A stretch of DNA of 64,000 nt from contig NZ_FNIJ01000006.1 in the NCBI RefSeq assembly GCF_900103845.1, positions 186,001 through 250,000 on the forward strand. The letters are read 5' to 3'. This DNA is from Pseudomonas jinjuensis. Its GTDB lineage: Bacteria > Pseudomonadota > Gammaproteobacteria > Pseudomonadales > Pseudomonadaceae. Shown one piece after another: positions 1-8,846 of this stretch. The first letter of the stretch is position 1; each line of letters opens with the position of its first letter. The notes under the pieces are model-generated. The model made no database searches, was not told the origin of the DNA, and was given only the letters and a program-made list of their open reading frames with translations. The position numbers and the translations under genes are program-made.

Positions 1-1074
1 TTCCGGCAGGCCGGAGACGCGGCTCTGCCAGCGATTGAAGGCGCCGCCGGAAGTGCTCGCCACCAGGTCCACTGCCGGGGTGGTGCACAACGCCCCGCCG
101 GCCCGGTCGAGATTGCCGGTCAGCAGGTTGAGCAGTTGCACCAGCCACTGGCAGAGGGTGCCGAACGCCTGGGTGGAAACCCCCATGCGGCCGTAGCAGA
201 CCGCCTTGTCGGCAGCGGCGAAATCCCGCGCCAGCTGGCGGATCACCGGCGCCGGCACGCCGCAGCGCTGCGCCATGGCTTCGGCATCGAACTGCGCCAG
301 CGCGGCGCGCACCTCATCCAGGCCGTCCACCGGCAGATGGGTTGCGCGACCCAGGCCCTCGTCCAGCAGCGTGGCGAGAACGCCCAGCAGCAGCGCCGCG
401 TCCTGTCCCGGGCGGATGAAGATGTGCTGGTCGGCGATGGCCGCGGTTTCGCTGCGCCGCGGGTCGACCACCACCACCCTGCCGCCGCGGGCCCTGATCG
501 CCTTCAGGCGCTTCTCCACGTCCGGCACGGTCATGATGCTGCCGTTGGACGCCAGCGGATTGCCGCCGAGGATCAGCATGAAATCGGTGTGGTCGATGTC
601 CGGGATCGGTATCAGCAGCCCGTGGCCGTACATCTGCTGGCTGACCAGGTGGTGCGGGAGCTGGTCCACCGAGGTCGCGGAGAAGCGGTTGCGCGTCTTC
701 AGCAGGCCGAGGAAGTAGTTGCTGTGGGTCATCAGCCCGTAGTTGTGCACGCTCGGGTTGCCCTGGTAGACGCCCACCGCGTCGGCGCCGCGGCGCTCGC
801 GGATCGCCGCCAGGCGCGTGGCGGCCAGCTCGAAGGCCGCGTCCCAGCCGATCGGCTGCCACTGCTCGTCGACACGACGCATCGGCTGGCGCAGGCGGTC
901 CGGATCGTTCTGGATGTCCTGCAGGGCGACCGCCTTGGGGCAGACATGGCCGCGGCTGAAGCTGTCCTCGGCGTCGCCCCTGATCGACAGGATGCGCCCG
1001 TCCTCGGTCTCGATGGTCAGGCCGCAGATGGCCTCGCAGAGATGGCACGCACGGTGGTGAAGGGTCCTGCTCAT
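1..1074 (-). CDS. molybdopterin oxidoreductase, N-terminal part (cut by window edge)
   Basis: This is the first 358 codons of a large molybdopterin-dependent oxidoreductase of the BisC/formate dehydrogenase-like superfamily; the C-terminal part lies outside the window. The start is the ATG at 1074. Residues 10-17 read CHLCEAIC and a fourth Cys follows in HVCPK, which is the N-terminal [4Fe-4S] binding site of this superfamily with the usual Lys after the last Cys. The downstream segment LILGGNPLASNGS is a typical molybdopterin-dinucleotide region. I see no selenocysteine or Cys at the usual formate dehydrogenase ligand position, where the protein reads SATSVDQLP, so a formate dehydrogenase assignment is not justified and the substrate is unknown. 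No partner subunit is visible in the window. Confidence 0.85.
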   Translation of the reverse strand, partial: MSRTLHHRACHLCEAICGLTIETEDGRILSIRGDAEDSFSRGHVCPKAVALQDIQNDPDRLRQPMRRVDEQWQPIGWDAAFELAATRLAAIRERRGADAVGVYQGNPSVHNYGLMTHSNYFLGLLKTRNRFSATSVDQLPHHLVSQQMYGHGLLIPIPDIDHTDFMLILGGNPLASNGSIMTVPDVEKRLKAIRARGGRVVVVDPRRSETAAIADQHIFIRPGQDAALLLGVLATLLDEGLGRATHLPVDGLDEVRAALAQFDAEAMAQRCGVPAPVIRQLARDFAAADKAVCYGRMGVSTQAFGTLCQWLVQLLNLLTGNLDRAGGALCTTPAVDLVASTSGGAFNRWQSRVSGLPE

Positions 1075-1268
1075 GGCTCGCCTCTTGTTGTGTTGTCGTA
1101 GGGCGCGGCAATCGAACGGGAACTATGGAACCAGGGCGCGGCGAAAGCCACTGGCTTCGGTCGGTGAATCGGCGGGTATCACGGGGAGGGATGGATAGGA
1201 GCGTCGCCGCCCCGGAGAAGTCGACGGCGACGCGAAACCGGCGGGATTGCCCCGCCGGCAGGGAGCGG

Positions 1269-1709
1269 TCAGCGGATGCCGTTGATGCTGCCCTTGTTGC
1301 CCACGACCTTGACGTCGACCTTCTTGAACACGAAGTAGTCTTCGACCGTCACTTCGTAGCGCGGGGCGACGATCAGGTCGGCGCCGGAGCTCTTCACGGC
1401 CTTGAAGGCGGCGGCGGCCTTGGCGCTGGATACCGGGTCCAGAGCGCCCAGGCCGAGGCCGGAACCGCTGTCGCCGCCGTAGGTCACGCCGTCGGCGAAC
1501 TGGCTGTCGCCGCCCAGCTTGAGGAAACCGAACAGGATGTTGACGGAGGACTGGCCGCTGATCTGCTCGCCGACGGACACATCCGCCTTCAGGTCGGTCC
1601 TGACCGCGCCGTCCACCGGAGCGACGGGCTGGCTGATGTTGTAGCTGGTGCAACCGCTGGCGGTGGCGATGACGGCGGCCGCGACGGCGGACATCCAGAA
1701 CTTCTTCAT
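1269..1709 (-). CDS. small outer-membrane-type lipoprotein of unknown function
   Basis: A 146-residue protein beginning MKKFWMSAVAAAVIATASGC, that is, a lipoprotein signal peptide with the lipobox TASG|C, so the mature N-terminal Cys is residue 20. The ATG at 1709 is preceded by a strong ribosome binding site (AAGGAGAT), which favours it over an upstream in-frame extension. The mature part is rich in Gly, Ala and Ser (GGDSGSGLGLGALD) and ends with a possible beta-rich segment (APRYEVTVEDYFVFKKVDVKVVG). It sits alone between the oxidoreductase and the pilin operon on the same strand. I do not recognise a named family with confidence; it resembles the small TRL-like lipoproteins. Confidence 0.75.
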   Translation of the reverse strand: MKKFWMSAVAAAVIATASGCTSYNISQPVAPVDGAVRTDLKADVSVGEQISGQSSVNILFGFLKLGGDSQFADGVTYGGDSGSGLGLGALDPVSSAKAAAAFKAVKSSGADLIVAPRYEVTVEDYFVFKKVDVKVVGNKGSINGIR

Positions 1710-2033
1710 GAGGAATCTCCTTGGAGTTTTACGAGCCACCGATCCGATGGCGGCCGGAAAACTACCAATCGATCCTGCAGTGAATCTGTCAGCCGGCTCC
1801 GATAACTCCCCGGGAAGCCTCCTACGCCGCCCGGCAACACCCGGGCTTTCCCATTCCGATGAACGGCCCCGGAATGCTTGACCTGTGGCAGGCCAGCCCA
1901 CGGCCGGCGGGGCCATCATTGCCGCGACTGATTGATTGTGCTCATGCAAAAGCCATCACGACGCCTCGTCTCCCCAGATCTTGTCGTGATGGCTCCTTTC
2001 CCGTCCGTCTCCCTCCCCTGCACCGCTGCCTCG
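1710..2033. other. 324-bp intergenic region, no gene seen
   Basis: This lies between the end of the last pilin-like gene and the start of the lipoprotein gene, both on the minus strand. It must hold the lipoprotein promoter and any terminator of the pilin operon. I see no convincing hairpin with a T-run, no repeat shared with the rest of the window, and only short overlapping reading frames without ribosome binding sites. Confidence 0.5.
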
Positions 2034-2630
2034 CTAGAGATAACGCGCCCACTTGAGCCTCGTCGCGGCGACTCCGCCACCTTCCTCGCATTCGATTTCG
2101 CAGCTCGACTCGTCCAGGTCCGGATCGGAGGACGCCGGCAGGTCGCGCAGATCGATCAGGGCGTCGCCGGTCCGGCTGTCCGCGCCGCCGCTGTCCGTCG
2201 TTCCGCTGCCGGCGGAACCGGAGGAAACCAGGTACACCGCACGGATCACCGCGGTCGACCGCGCCGCTCGCTGCTCGCTGCGGATGTCCACGGTGATGGT
2301 ATAGGTGCGGCTCGCATCGTCGCCGTCCGGCGCGGCGACGTCGACGATGGTGGCGCTCAGCGCGTTGCCGTCGAGCGTCGCGCGGATGGGGTCCGCCGCC
2401 GTGGTCAGTTGCGCCTCGTCGACCGACAACTGCTCGAAATAGCGCCGGTACAGCTCCACTCCGGCCCAGGCCCCGGCCTGGGAATGGGTGGTCGCGTGGA
2501 CCATCGCCTGCCGTTCCTGGTTGCCGCGAACGCCGAGGATGATCATCAGCGCCGCCGCGCCCATGGCGAGCGAAACGATCATGACGATGAGAACGGTGGT
2601 CATGCCTCGCTGGCGGACCGGTGATTTCAT
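2034..2630 (-). CDS. PilX-like minor pilin (N-terminal prepilin signal)
   Basis: A 198-residue protein, last of five overlapping prepilin-like genes. The N-terminus MKSPVRQRGMTTVLIVMIVS has a short basic leader, a Gly for prepilin peptidase cleavage and a 20-residue hydrophobic helix. Position 5 of the mature protein is not Glu, which is typical of the tip-associated PilX/GspK type rather than of major pilins. The body has an Asp/Ser/Gly-rich region and two Cys near the C-terminus (SSCEIEC). The ATG at 2630 has a GGAAG site in front; a GTG at 2642 directly abuts the stop of the preceding gene and is the alternative. Expected to be inserted in the inner membrane and assembled at a pilus or pseudopilus tip. 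Confidence 0.7.
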   Translation of the reverse strand: MKSPVRQRGMTTVLIVMIVSLAMGAAALMIILGVRGNQERQAMVHATTHSQAGAWAGVELYRRYFEQLSVDEAQLTTAADPIRATLDGNALSATIVDVAAPDGDDASRTYTITVDIRSEQRAARSTAVIRAVYLVSSGSAGSGTTDSGGADSRTGDALIDLRDLPASSDPDLDESSCEIECEEGGGVAATRLKWARYL

Positions 2631-2642
2631 GGCTGCTTCCAC

Positions 2643-3272
2643 TCAGGCGGGGATATTGATCAGGCAGACGCTGTAGCTGACCGGAAGCGCGGCGGCGCCG
2701 GCCTGGGCGGTGGAACTGGGCGCCGTCAGCGTCACGATCGGATGCCGCTCGGCGCCGGCCAGGGCACCGAACGGCGAGCAGACGCCCTCGCCCAGGACGA
2801 TCCGCAGCTGCCGCGCGGTCTGCTCGCGGAACTGCAGCAGGTCCTCGCCCAGGCTCCATGACAGGCCGTCCAGGGCGGAAGCGGCCGAACAGTTGTCGCT
2901 GCTCAGGCGCGACACCACCCGCATGCTCCTGCCGCTCTCCGGGTCCTTCGCGCTGCGCTCGACCACGCCGGCGCAGACCGGCTGGGCGCCGTCCTGGAAG
3001 CGCCAGAGCAATGCCCGGTCGGCTCCCGGCAGATCGACGGTGGCCTGCAGCACCGCTGTGCTGTCGAGGCCGAACCCGGCCGCCTGGATATCCATCTGCA
3101 GCGCGGTCATCGCGGTCGCCAGCTCGCCGTCCTGGATCGCGCTGCGCGTCGCCTGCGCGCTGAGCGACAGCAGCGTCCTGAAGCTGGTCAGCAGGACCAG
3201 GATCACCAGCACGGAGATCAGCAGGCCGACCATCATGCTGACCAGCGTGATTCCCCGCTGGCGGATCAGCAC
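2643..3272 (-). CDS. PilW-like minor pilin
   Basis: A 209-residue prepilin-like protein with the type III signal VLIRQRG|ITLVSMMVGLLI, a long hydrophobic helix, and an extended C-terminal domain with several Cys, as in PilW/GspJ-type minor pilins. The start is a GTG at 3272 preceded by GGAGG at good spacing; it overlaps the stop of the PilV-like gene by 7 bp, so translation is likely coupled. A start further upstream would bury the signal peptide inside an unrelated frame. Mature position 5 is Val rather than Glu, again unlike a major pilin. Function is inferred from signal type and operon position; the body is divergent. Confidence 0.7.
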   Translation of the reverse strand: MLIRQRGITLVSMMVGLLISVLVILVLLTSFRTLLSLSAQATRSAIQDGELATAMTALQMDIQAAGFGLDSTAVLQATVDLPGADRALLWRFQDGAQPVCAGVVERSAKDPESGRSMRVVSRLSSDNCSAASALDGLSWSLGEDLLQFREQTARQLRIVLGEGVCSPFGALAGAERHPIVTLTAPSSTAQAGAAALPVSYSVCLINIPA

Positions 3273-3682
3273 GAGCCGCCTCCCACGGCGATCGGCCGCT
3301 GCGAGCCGTCGAGGGTCGCGCACAAGGTCAGCGGCGCGGCCACGGCCGCCAGCCGCTGGGTGCCGACCTGTATTTCCCGGGTCGCGCAGCCCCTGACCTC
3401 GACGGCGATGGGCGCCGATGCGCCGGGCAGGCGAATGGACGCGCCGGAACCGCACAAATCCAGCCCGCCACTGCCGTTGCGCTGCAGCAGGTCGCGCATC
3501 TGCGCCACGGCGAGGGCCTGCAGGTTGCCGTCGCGCTGGTTGACCAGAGTCCTGGCGACGCCGAGGGTCAGCCCCAGGCACACCAGCGACATGAGCACGG
3601 CCCCGATCAGGGCGTCGATCAGCACGTCGCCGCGCTGGCGACGCCGCTCAGCGCAGGGCGATGGAAGCGTGGCTCGTTCCAT
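3266..3682 (-). CDS. PilV-like minor pilin
   Basis: A 138-residue prepilin-like protein. After a charged leader (ERRRQRG) comes DVLIDALIGAVLMSLVCLG, matching the PilV/GspI type G|FSLIEVLVAL but with Asp in place of the conserved Glu at position 5. The C-terminal domain carries Cys residues that could pair (LDLCGSG, RGCATRE, TLCATLD, and the terminal GGGSC). The ATG at 3682 lies inside the preceding gene, overlapping its end by 35 bp, so the order and coupling are operon-like. It would be a low-abundance pilus subunit processed by a prepilin peptidase encoded elsewhere. The Glu-to-Asp change could alter incorporation. Confidence 0.65.
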   Translation of the reverse strand: MERATLPSPCAERRRQRGDVLIDALIGAVLMSLVCLGLTLGVARTLVNQRDGNLQALAVAQMRDLLQRNGSGGLDLCGSGASIRLPGASAPIAVEVRGCATREIQVGTQRLAAVAAPLTLCATLDGSQRPIAVGGGSC

Positions 3683-4106
3683 GCCTGAGCTCCAGTTCAG
3701 CGGTGGCCGAGCAGCTCCCCAGCGCCAGCAGGCTGCCCCGGTTGTCGAAGGCGAAGCAGGACACGAGCGCGCCGGCATGACGACTCTCCAGCCCGTCCGG
3801 GAGGGTCGCCCGCCACTGCCGGACGGAAGCACAGCTCGCCGCGCTGGTCGGGCTGCTGGCAACGTGTACCTCCAGCGCCGGGCCGCTGACGCAGAGCACG
3901 CTCGCCGCCTGCGCCCCATGGATGCCATGGCGATTGCGCAAGGCCGCGGCCTTGGCGCGCCCGTAGGCTTCCTGCCAGGTGCTTTCGGCCACGTTCAGCC
4001 GCGCCCGGGCCGTCCAGCCCGAGGCGAATGGCACGGCCAGCATCGCGAAGGCTCCCAGCAGCGCCAGCACCACCAGCATTTCGATCAGGGTGAAGCCGCG
4101 CATCAT
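3648..4106 (-). CDS. FimT/GspH-type pseudopilin
   Basis: A 152-residue protein with a very short leader and perfect prepilin signal: MMRG|FTLIEMLVVLALLG, including the conserved Glu at mature position 5. The remaining domain with two to four Cys (SVLCVSG, AASCASV, LVSCFAF) and the pattern AFDNRGSLLALG fits the GspH/FimT/FimU family. Its ATG overlaps the stop of the upstream pilin gene in an ATGA arrangement. In type IV pilus and type II secretion systems this subunit connects the tip complex to the main fibre. No assembly ATPase, platform protein or PilY1 is encoded next to this operon. Confidence 0.78.
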   Translation of the reverse strand: MMRGFTLIEMLVVLALLGAFAMLAVPFASGWTARARLNVAESTWQEAYGRAKAAALRNRHGIHGAQAASVLCVSGPALEVHVASSPTSAASCASVRQWRATLPDGLESRHAGALVSCFAFDNRGSLLALGSCSATAELELRHGTSHASIALR

Positions 4107-4534
4107 TGCCAGTCCGTGCCGCCGACATGGGGGCAGTTGCCGGTGCGCGTCCCTTCCTGGTCGAGCGTCATGCTGCAGCCTTTCAGCTTGCCGCTGAGGC
4201 CCGTGGCTGTCGCCGTATAGGCGTCGGCGCTGGAGGTCACCGAGTACGAGAAGGTCTTTTCCGAAGGCTGCCAGGCGCCGAATCTTTCCCGCACCTTGGC
4301 GGTGCCCTCGAAGCTGCCGACGGGATACGCCATCGACCGCTGGTAATCGGCCTCGATCACCATGCTCAGGGCGACGAGATCGACCTGCGCGGCCCGCACA
4401 CGGGACCTGGCGATATGGGAGTCGTAGGCAGGGACGGCGATGGCGGCCAGGATGCCGACGATGGTCATGGCAATGAGCAGCTCGATGAGGGTGAAACCTG
4501 CCTGGCCTGTGTGTGATGTGGGACCGGATTGCAT
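4103..4534 (-). CDS. type IV pilin (PilE/PilA-like), first gene of the minor-pilin operon
   Basis: A 143-residue prepilin. The leader MQSGPTSHTGQAG is followed by FTLIELLIAMTIVGILAAIA, the canonical class IVa pilin helix with Glu at position 5. Two C-terminal Cys (KGCSMTL and TGNCPHV) enclose a typical pilin D-region disulfide loop. The ATG at 4534 is chosen because it gives a leader of sensible length; an in-frame GTG at 4576 would lengthen it. It heads the five-gene operon (PilE-, FimT-, PilV-, PilW-, PilX-like). Whether it builds its own short fibre or feeds a pilus machine encoded elsewhere cannot be told from here. Confidence 0.8.
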   Translation of the reverse strand: MQSGPTSHTGQAGFTLIELLIAMTIVGILAAIAVPAYDSHIARSRVRAAQVDLVALSMVIEADYQRSMAYPVGSFEGTAKVRERFGAWQPSEKTFSYSVTSSADAYTATATGLSGKLKGCSMTLDQEGTRTGNCPHVGGTDWQ

Positions 4535-4868
4535 GGGTGAAATGACTGGCTTCGCAAAAAACTGTGATTCATCCACAGTTTCGAGATGGGGCCGCGATGT
4601 ACCGCGAACGATCGAAAAAATTTTCTACTGAAACTGTTCCAGCGCTTTCAGAAACCCACGAGCCGTTCAAGTTCCCTGCTTCACCCCTTTCCCCTGTTCT
4701 GGTCGCCAACGAAACGACGGTCGACGCCCGGCGCCGGGCAGGCCGTGGTCGAACTCCCGTCGTCCGACTGCCGCTTCGCGACGGACGTTTGCGCACGAAC
4801 GCAGCGGGGAAAGCGGAAAATGACGTGAACTGGCATGAATCCGGCGCGAGAAAAACAGAATCCGCCCC
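4535..4868. other. intergenic region upstream of pilins and argF, no gene seen
   Basis: Start of the divergent gap between the pilin operon (leftward) and argF (rightward). It is less GC-rich near 4595-4640. Reading frames here have no ribosome binding site and run through the argF promoter region, so none is called. The pilin promoter should lie here, but I cannot point to a clear -35/-10 pair. Confidence 0.4.
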
Positions 4869-4922
4869 GCGACGTGCCGAGTTCCCGGCCCCTGTTGTAA
4901 CCCCGCGACATTTCCTTATAAG
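4869..4922 (+). promoter_or_regulatory. argF promoter with candidate ArgR half-sites
   Basis: A sigma70-like pair is visible: TTGTAA at 4895-4900, a 16-bp spacer, then TATAAG at 4917-4922. The complement of 4905-4910 reads TGTCGC, followed eight bases later by AA, which matches the pseudomonad ArgR half-site pattern TGTCGC-N8-AA and lies inside the promoter spacer. A weaker CGTCGC half-site is at 4869-4874 on the same strand; its spacing (about 36 bp) is larger than the usual 21. ArgR repression of anabolic argF in response to arginine is established in P. aeruginosa; its operation here is inferred. Confidence 0.5.
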
Positions 4923-5037
4923 ATCGCGCCTCCCCCTTTTTCCGCTCCATGCGGTCCCGCCGCAGGTTCAGCCCGTTTTTTCTCAGGAAATCCGGTCAGT
5001 GCCTCGGCCAGAACTGAGAATAAGTAGTAGGTAAACC

Positions 5038-5955
<918 letters not shown>

Positions 5956-6075
5956 AGAGGGTCACGGTGTCGCAACCGATTCGGTATCGCGATTGAAAAC
6001 GGTTAGAATTGGCCTTTGCGGTCGATTCCGTTCCGGCCATTTTCGTTCGCTCCACCTGCCGAAGACACCTCGCCG

Positions 6076-7173
6076 ATGACCCAACGCCTGCTGCTCGACC
6101 TGAAAGATCTTTCCTGCGGATACGAGCAGCAGCGCGTGGTGCAGGACGTCAGCCTGCACCTGAACGCCGGCGACATCGGCTGCCTGCTCGGCCCGTCGGG
6201 CTGCGGCAAGACCACCACCCTGCGCGCCATCGCCGGCTTCGAACCGGTGCAGGAAGGCCAGATCGCGCTGAACGGCGAAGTGATCTCCCGCCCCGGCTTC
6301 ACCCTGTCGCCGGAAAAGCGCCGCATCGGCATGGTGTTCCAGGACTACGCGCTGTTCCCGCACCTGAGCGTGGAGGACAACGTCGCCTTCGGCATCCGCA
6401 AGCATCCCGAGCGCCAGGCCATCGTCGACGACCTGCTGCGCCTGGTGAAGCTGGACAAGCTGGGCAGGCGCTTTCCCCACGAGCTTTCCGGCGGCCAGCA
6501 GCAGCGCGTCGCCCTGGCCCGCGCACTGGCGCCGGAGCCGCTGCTGCTGCTGCTCGACGAACCCTTCTCCAACCTCGACGTCGAACTGCGCCGCCAGCTC
6601 AGCCAGGAAGTCCGGGAAATCCTCAAGGCGCGCGGCACCAGCGCCATCCTGGTCACCCACGACCAGGAGGAAGCCTTCGCCGTCAGCGACCACGTCGGCG
6701 TATTCCGCAACGGCCGCCTGGAGCAGTGGGACACGCCGTACAACCTCTACCACGAGCCGCAGACGCCCTTCGTCGCCAGCTTCATCGGCCAGGGCTATTT
6801 CATCCGCGGCAAGATGCTCGGCCCGGAAAGCGTGCAGACCGAACTCGGCGTGCTGCGCGGCAACCGCGCCTACCTGCTGCCGCAGGACAGCGCGGTCGAC
6901 GTGCTCTTGCGTCCCGACGACCTGGTGCCGGCGCCACAGGGCGACCTGAAGGCGCGCATCGTCGGCAAGACCTTCCTCGGCGCCGCCATCCTCTATCGCC
7001 TGCAACTGCCCACCGGGACGCTGCTGGAATCGATCTTCCCCAGCCACGCCGACCACCTGCCGGGCGACGAGGTGGGCATCCGCGTCGCCGCCGAGCACCT
7101 GGTGCTGTTCGCCGCCGAGGATGGCATCGCCGCGCGACAGGCGGTGCCGATGGCCGAATCGGTACCGCTGTAG
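6076..7173 (+). CDS. ABC transporter ATP-binding protein, iron(III)/polyamine type
   Basis: A 365-residue ABC ATPase. Walker A GPSGCGKT is at 39-46, the signature LSGGQQQR begins at 137, Walker B LLLLLDE is at 156-162, and the switch His is in VTHDQEEA (residue 195). The C-terminal third resembles the regulatory TOBE-like domain of FbpC/PotA-type importers. No permease or binding protein is adjacent, so this subunit works with partners encoded elsewhere or several permeases. The ATG at 6076 follows the nonconserved stretch after argF. Substrate (ferric iron, spermidine or another) is inferred only from sequence type; the neighbour relation with argF is conserved in Pseudomonas but gives no direct functional clue. 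Confidence 0.88.
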   Translation: MTQRLLLDLKDLSCGYEQQRVVQDVSLHLNAGDIGCLLGPSGCGKTTTLRAIAGFEPVQEGQIALNGEVISRPGFTLSPEKRRIGMVFQDYALFPHLSVEDNVAFGIRKHPERQAIVDDLLRLVKLDKLGRRFPHELSGGQQQRVALARALAPEPLLLLLDEPFSNLDVELRRQLSQEVREILKARGTSAILVTHDQEEAFAVSDHVGVFRNGRLEQWDTPYNLYHEPQTPFVASFIGQGYFIRGKMLGPESVQTELGVLRGNRAYLLPQDSAVDVLLRPDDLVPAPQGDLKARIVGKTFLGAAILYRLQLPTGTLLESIFPSHADHLPGDEVGIRVAAEHLVLFAAEDGIAARQAVPMAESVPL

Positions 7174-7225
7174 GGCGGGTGCAACCCGCCGGCGCGGACG
7201 CGGAACCCTGACCGATCTCCGGTCC

Positions 7226-7318
7226 TGTAGGAGCGAGCTTGCTCGCGATCCGAATGATCCGGCGATCACGGTGCCGCCGGCTGGCATGGACAATCGCCAG
7301 CAAGCTGGCTCCTACGAA
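7226..7318. repeat. REP pair (REPIN-like), GTAGGAGCGAGC type
   Basis: A left arm TGTAGGAGCGAGCTTGCTCG at 7226-7245 and an inverted right arm CAGCAAGCTGGCTCCTACGA at 7299-7318 enclose about 50 bp with its own dyads. Each arm is itself a short palindrome. This is the common Pseudomonas REP arranged head to head; here the right arm has drifted (GCTGGC for GCTCGC). Confidence 0.85.
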
Positions 7319-7404
7319 AAGCTCATCGCACTCCAACCTCGGGTCACATGCGACCCCGCAATGGTGGATGAAAAGAGCCTCATCCACCTTACGTCAGCCC
7401 CGTC

Positions 7405-7493
7405 CGTAGGATGGGTTGAGCGCAGCGATACCCATCGCCATGGACGCAGGAGCGTCCCGGGATGCGTTACCACGCGGGAGCGTGGGAACGATG
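7405..7493. repeat. two further intergenic repeat types (CGTAGGATGGG and CCACGCGGGAGCGTGG)
   Basis: CGTAGGATGGGTTGAGCGC near 7405 pairs with ATACCCATC around 7428, a short hairpin repeat. It is followed by GACGCAGGAGCGTC and by CCACGCGGGAGCGTGGGAAC near 7470-7489. The last element recurs at about 12245 and, as a full inverted unit, at 51016-51116. The gap 7174-7505 therefore holds only repeats, including a small GGGCGGGTGCAACCCGCC hairpin just after the ABC gene, and no gene. Confidence 0.7.
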
Positions 7494-7505
7494 AGTTTCA
7501 GCCAG

Positions 7506-8285
7506 TCAGAACGTCAGCCGCCCGCTCGCCACCAGCACCGCATTGCCGGCAACGCTCACCCGATCCCCATCCAGCCGGCAGGCCAGCTCGCCGCCGCGCG
7601 CCGAGCACTGGAAGGCGCTCAGCTGCTGCCTGCCGAGGCGCTGCGACCAGTAGGGAATCAGGCTGCAATGGGCGGAGCCGGTCACCGGGTCCTCGTCGAT
7701 GCCGATGGCCGGGGCGAAGAAGCGCGAGACGAAGTCGTGCCGCTCGCCGCGCGCGGTGATGATCACGCCCTGCCAGGGCAGGCGCGCCAGGGCGGCCATG
7801 TCCGGCGTGCAGTCGCGCACCGCCTGTTCGGAGTCCAGCAGCACCAGCAGCTTGTCGGCGCCGAGCACGTCCACCGGCGTCACCCCGAGGGCCTGTTCCA
7901 GCTCGACTGTGCTGCCCACCTGACTGGGCGCCAGCGCCGGGAAGTCCAGCGCCAGCCGGCCAGCGTCGCGGCTGACCCGCAGCGGGCCGGAGAGCGAGGC
8001 GAATTCGATCACCGCGCCCGGCTCGTCATAAATCTCGAACAGCACATAAGCGGCCGCCAGGGTCGCGTGCCCGCACAGCGGCATCTCCACCTTCGGGGTG
8101 AACCAGCGAATCCGCCAGCCCGCGCTTTCCCGCACCACGAAGGCGGTTTCCGACAGGTTGTGCTCGGCGGCGATGCGCAGCATCAGCTCGTCGGCCAGCC
8201 AGCTGTCGAGGCGGTACACGGCCGCCGGGTTGCCGCTGAAGGGACGGTCGGTGAAGGCGTCTACCTGATGGAAATCGAGTTGCAT
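7506..8285 (-). CDS. PhzF family epimerase/isomerase
   Basis: A 259-residue protein of the PhzF/YHI9/diaminopimelate-epimerase-fold family. The diagnostic early part is FHQVDAFTDRPFSGNPAAV, the catalytic Glu is E46 in NLSETAF, and the second-half signature is DPVTGSAHCSL. Members form a two-domain barrel fold and isomerise small substrates; outside phenazine synthesis the substrate is usually unknown, and no phenazine genes are near. The ATG at 8285 has AGGAG seven bases upstream; a GTG two codons earlier would place that site too close. It is followed upstream, on the same strand, by the YbaK-like gene. Confidence 0.88.
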   Translation of the reverse strand: MQLDFHQVDAFTDRPFSGNPAAVYRLDSWLADELMLRIAAEHNLSETAFVVRESAGWRIRWFTPKVEMPLCGHATLAAAYVLFEIYDEPGAVIEFASLSGPLRVSRDAGRLALDFPALAPSQVGSTVELEQALGVTPVDVLGADKLLVLLDSEQAVRDCTPDMAALARLPWQGVIITARGERHDFVSRFFAPAIGIDEDPVTGSAHCSLIPYWSQRLGRQQLSAFQCSARGGELACRLDGDRVSVAGNAVLVASGRLTF

Positions 8286-8375
8286 GGTCACTCTCCTGAT
8301 GTCGATTCGTCAGCATGCCTCGGCAGCCGTCAGGCGCAGCCATACAGTCCATGTTTTTGATGACGGCACAGTGGC

Positions 8376-8846
8376 TCAGCCGCGGCCGATGGCGGCGAAC
8401 TGCGCCGAAGTCAGCTGCGCCAGCGTCTCGGCACTCAACTCCACCTCCAGCCCGCGGCGGCCGGCGCTGACATGGACGGTCGGAAAGTCGCGGGCCGAGG
8501 CGTCGATGAAGGTGCGCAGGCGCTTCTTCTGCCCCAGCGGGCTGATGCCGCCGACCAGGTAGCCGGTGGCGCGCTGGGCGGCGTTCGGGTCGGCCATGTC
8601 GGCCTTCTTCACGCCCGCGGCCTGGGCCAGCGCCTTCAGGTCCAGCGTGCCGGCCACCGGCACCACCGCCACCAGCAGCTCGCCCTTCTCGCTCGCCGCG
8701 AGCAGCGTCTTGAACACCCGCGCCGGTTCCAGGCCGAGCTTCTCCGCCGCTTCCAGGCCGTAGGACGGTGCTTTCGGATCGTGTTCGTAGCTCAGCACGC
8801 GATGCTCGGCGCGGGCTTTCTTCAGCAGGTCGATGGCGGGCGTCAT
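8376..8846 (-). CDS. ybaK: YbaK/EbsC-type Cys-tRNA(Pro)/Cys-tRNA(Cys) deacylase
   Basis: A 156-residue single-domain trans-editing protein. It removes Cys mischarged on tRNA(Pro) by prolyl-tRNA synthetase, acting in the cytoplasm. The conserved Lys is K46 in ARVFKTLLA and the glycine loop is [14 protein letters not shown], both typical of YbaK rather than of ProX/INS-type proteins. Length matches the family. It is divergent from glpK, with 114 bp between the two starts, and precedes the PhzF-like gene on the same strand. I see no operator in the short gap. Confidence 0.9.
   Translation of the reverse strand: MTPAIDLLKKARAEHRVLSYEHDPKAPSYGLEAAEKLGLEPARVFKTLLAASEKGELLVAVVPVAGTLDLKALAQAAGVKKADMADPNAAQRATGYLVGGISPLGQKKRLRTFIDASARDFPTVHVSAGRRGLEVELSAETLAQLTSAQFAAIGRG

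Noticed and set aside
1859-2056. 65-codon plus-strand frame opposite the pilX end
   Set aside because: Low-complexity Pro/Arg sequence, no ribosome binding site, and overlaps the end of the clear PilX-like gene.
4681-4950. 89-codon minus-strand reading frame in the same gap
   Set aside because: Overlaps the argF promoter on the opposite strand and has no start signal.
4564-5034. 156-codon reading frame on the plus strand between the pilins and argF
   Set aside because: It runs through the argF promoter and ArgR-like site, lacks a ribosome binding site, is very Arg/Pro-rich, and resembles no family.
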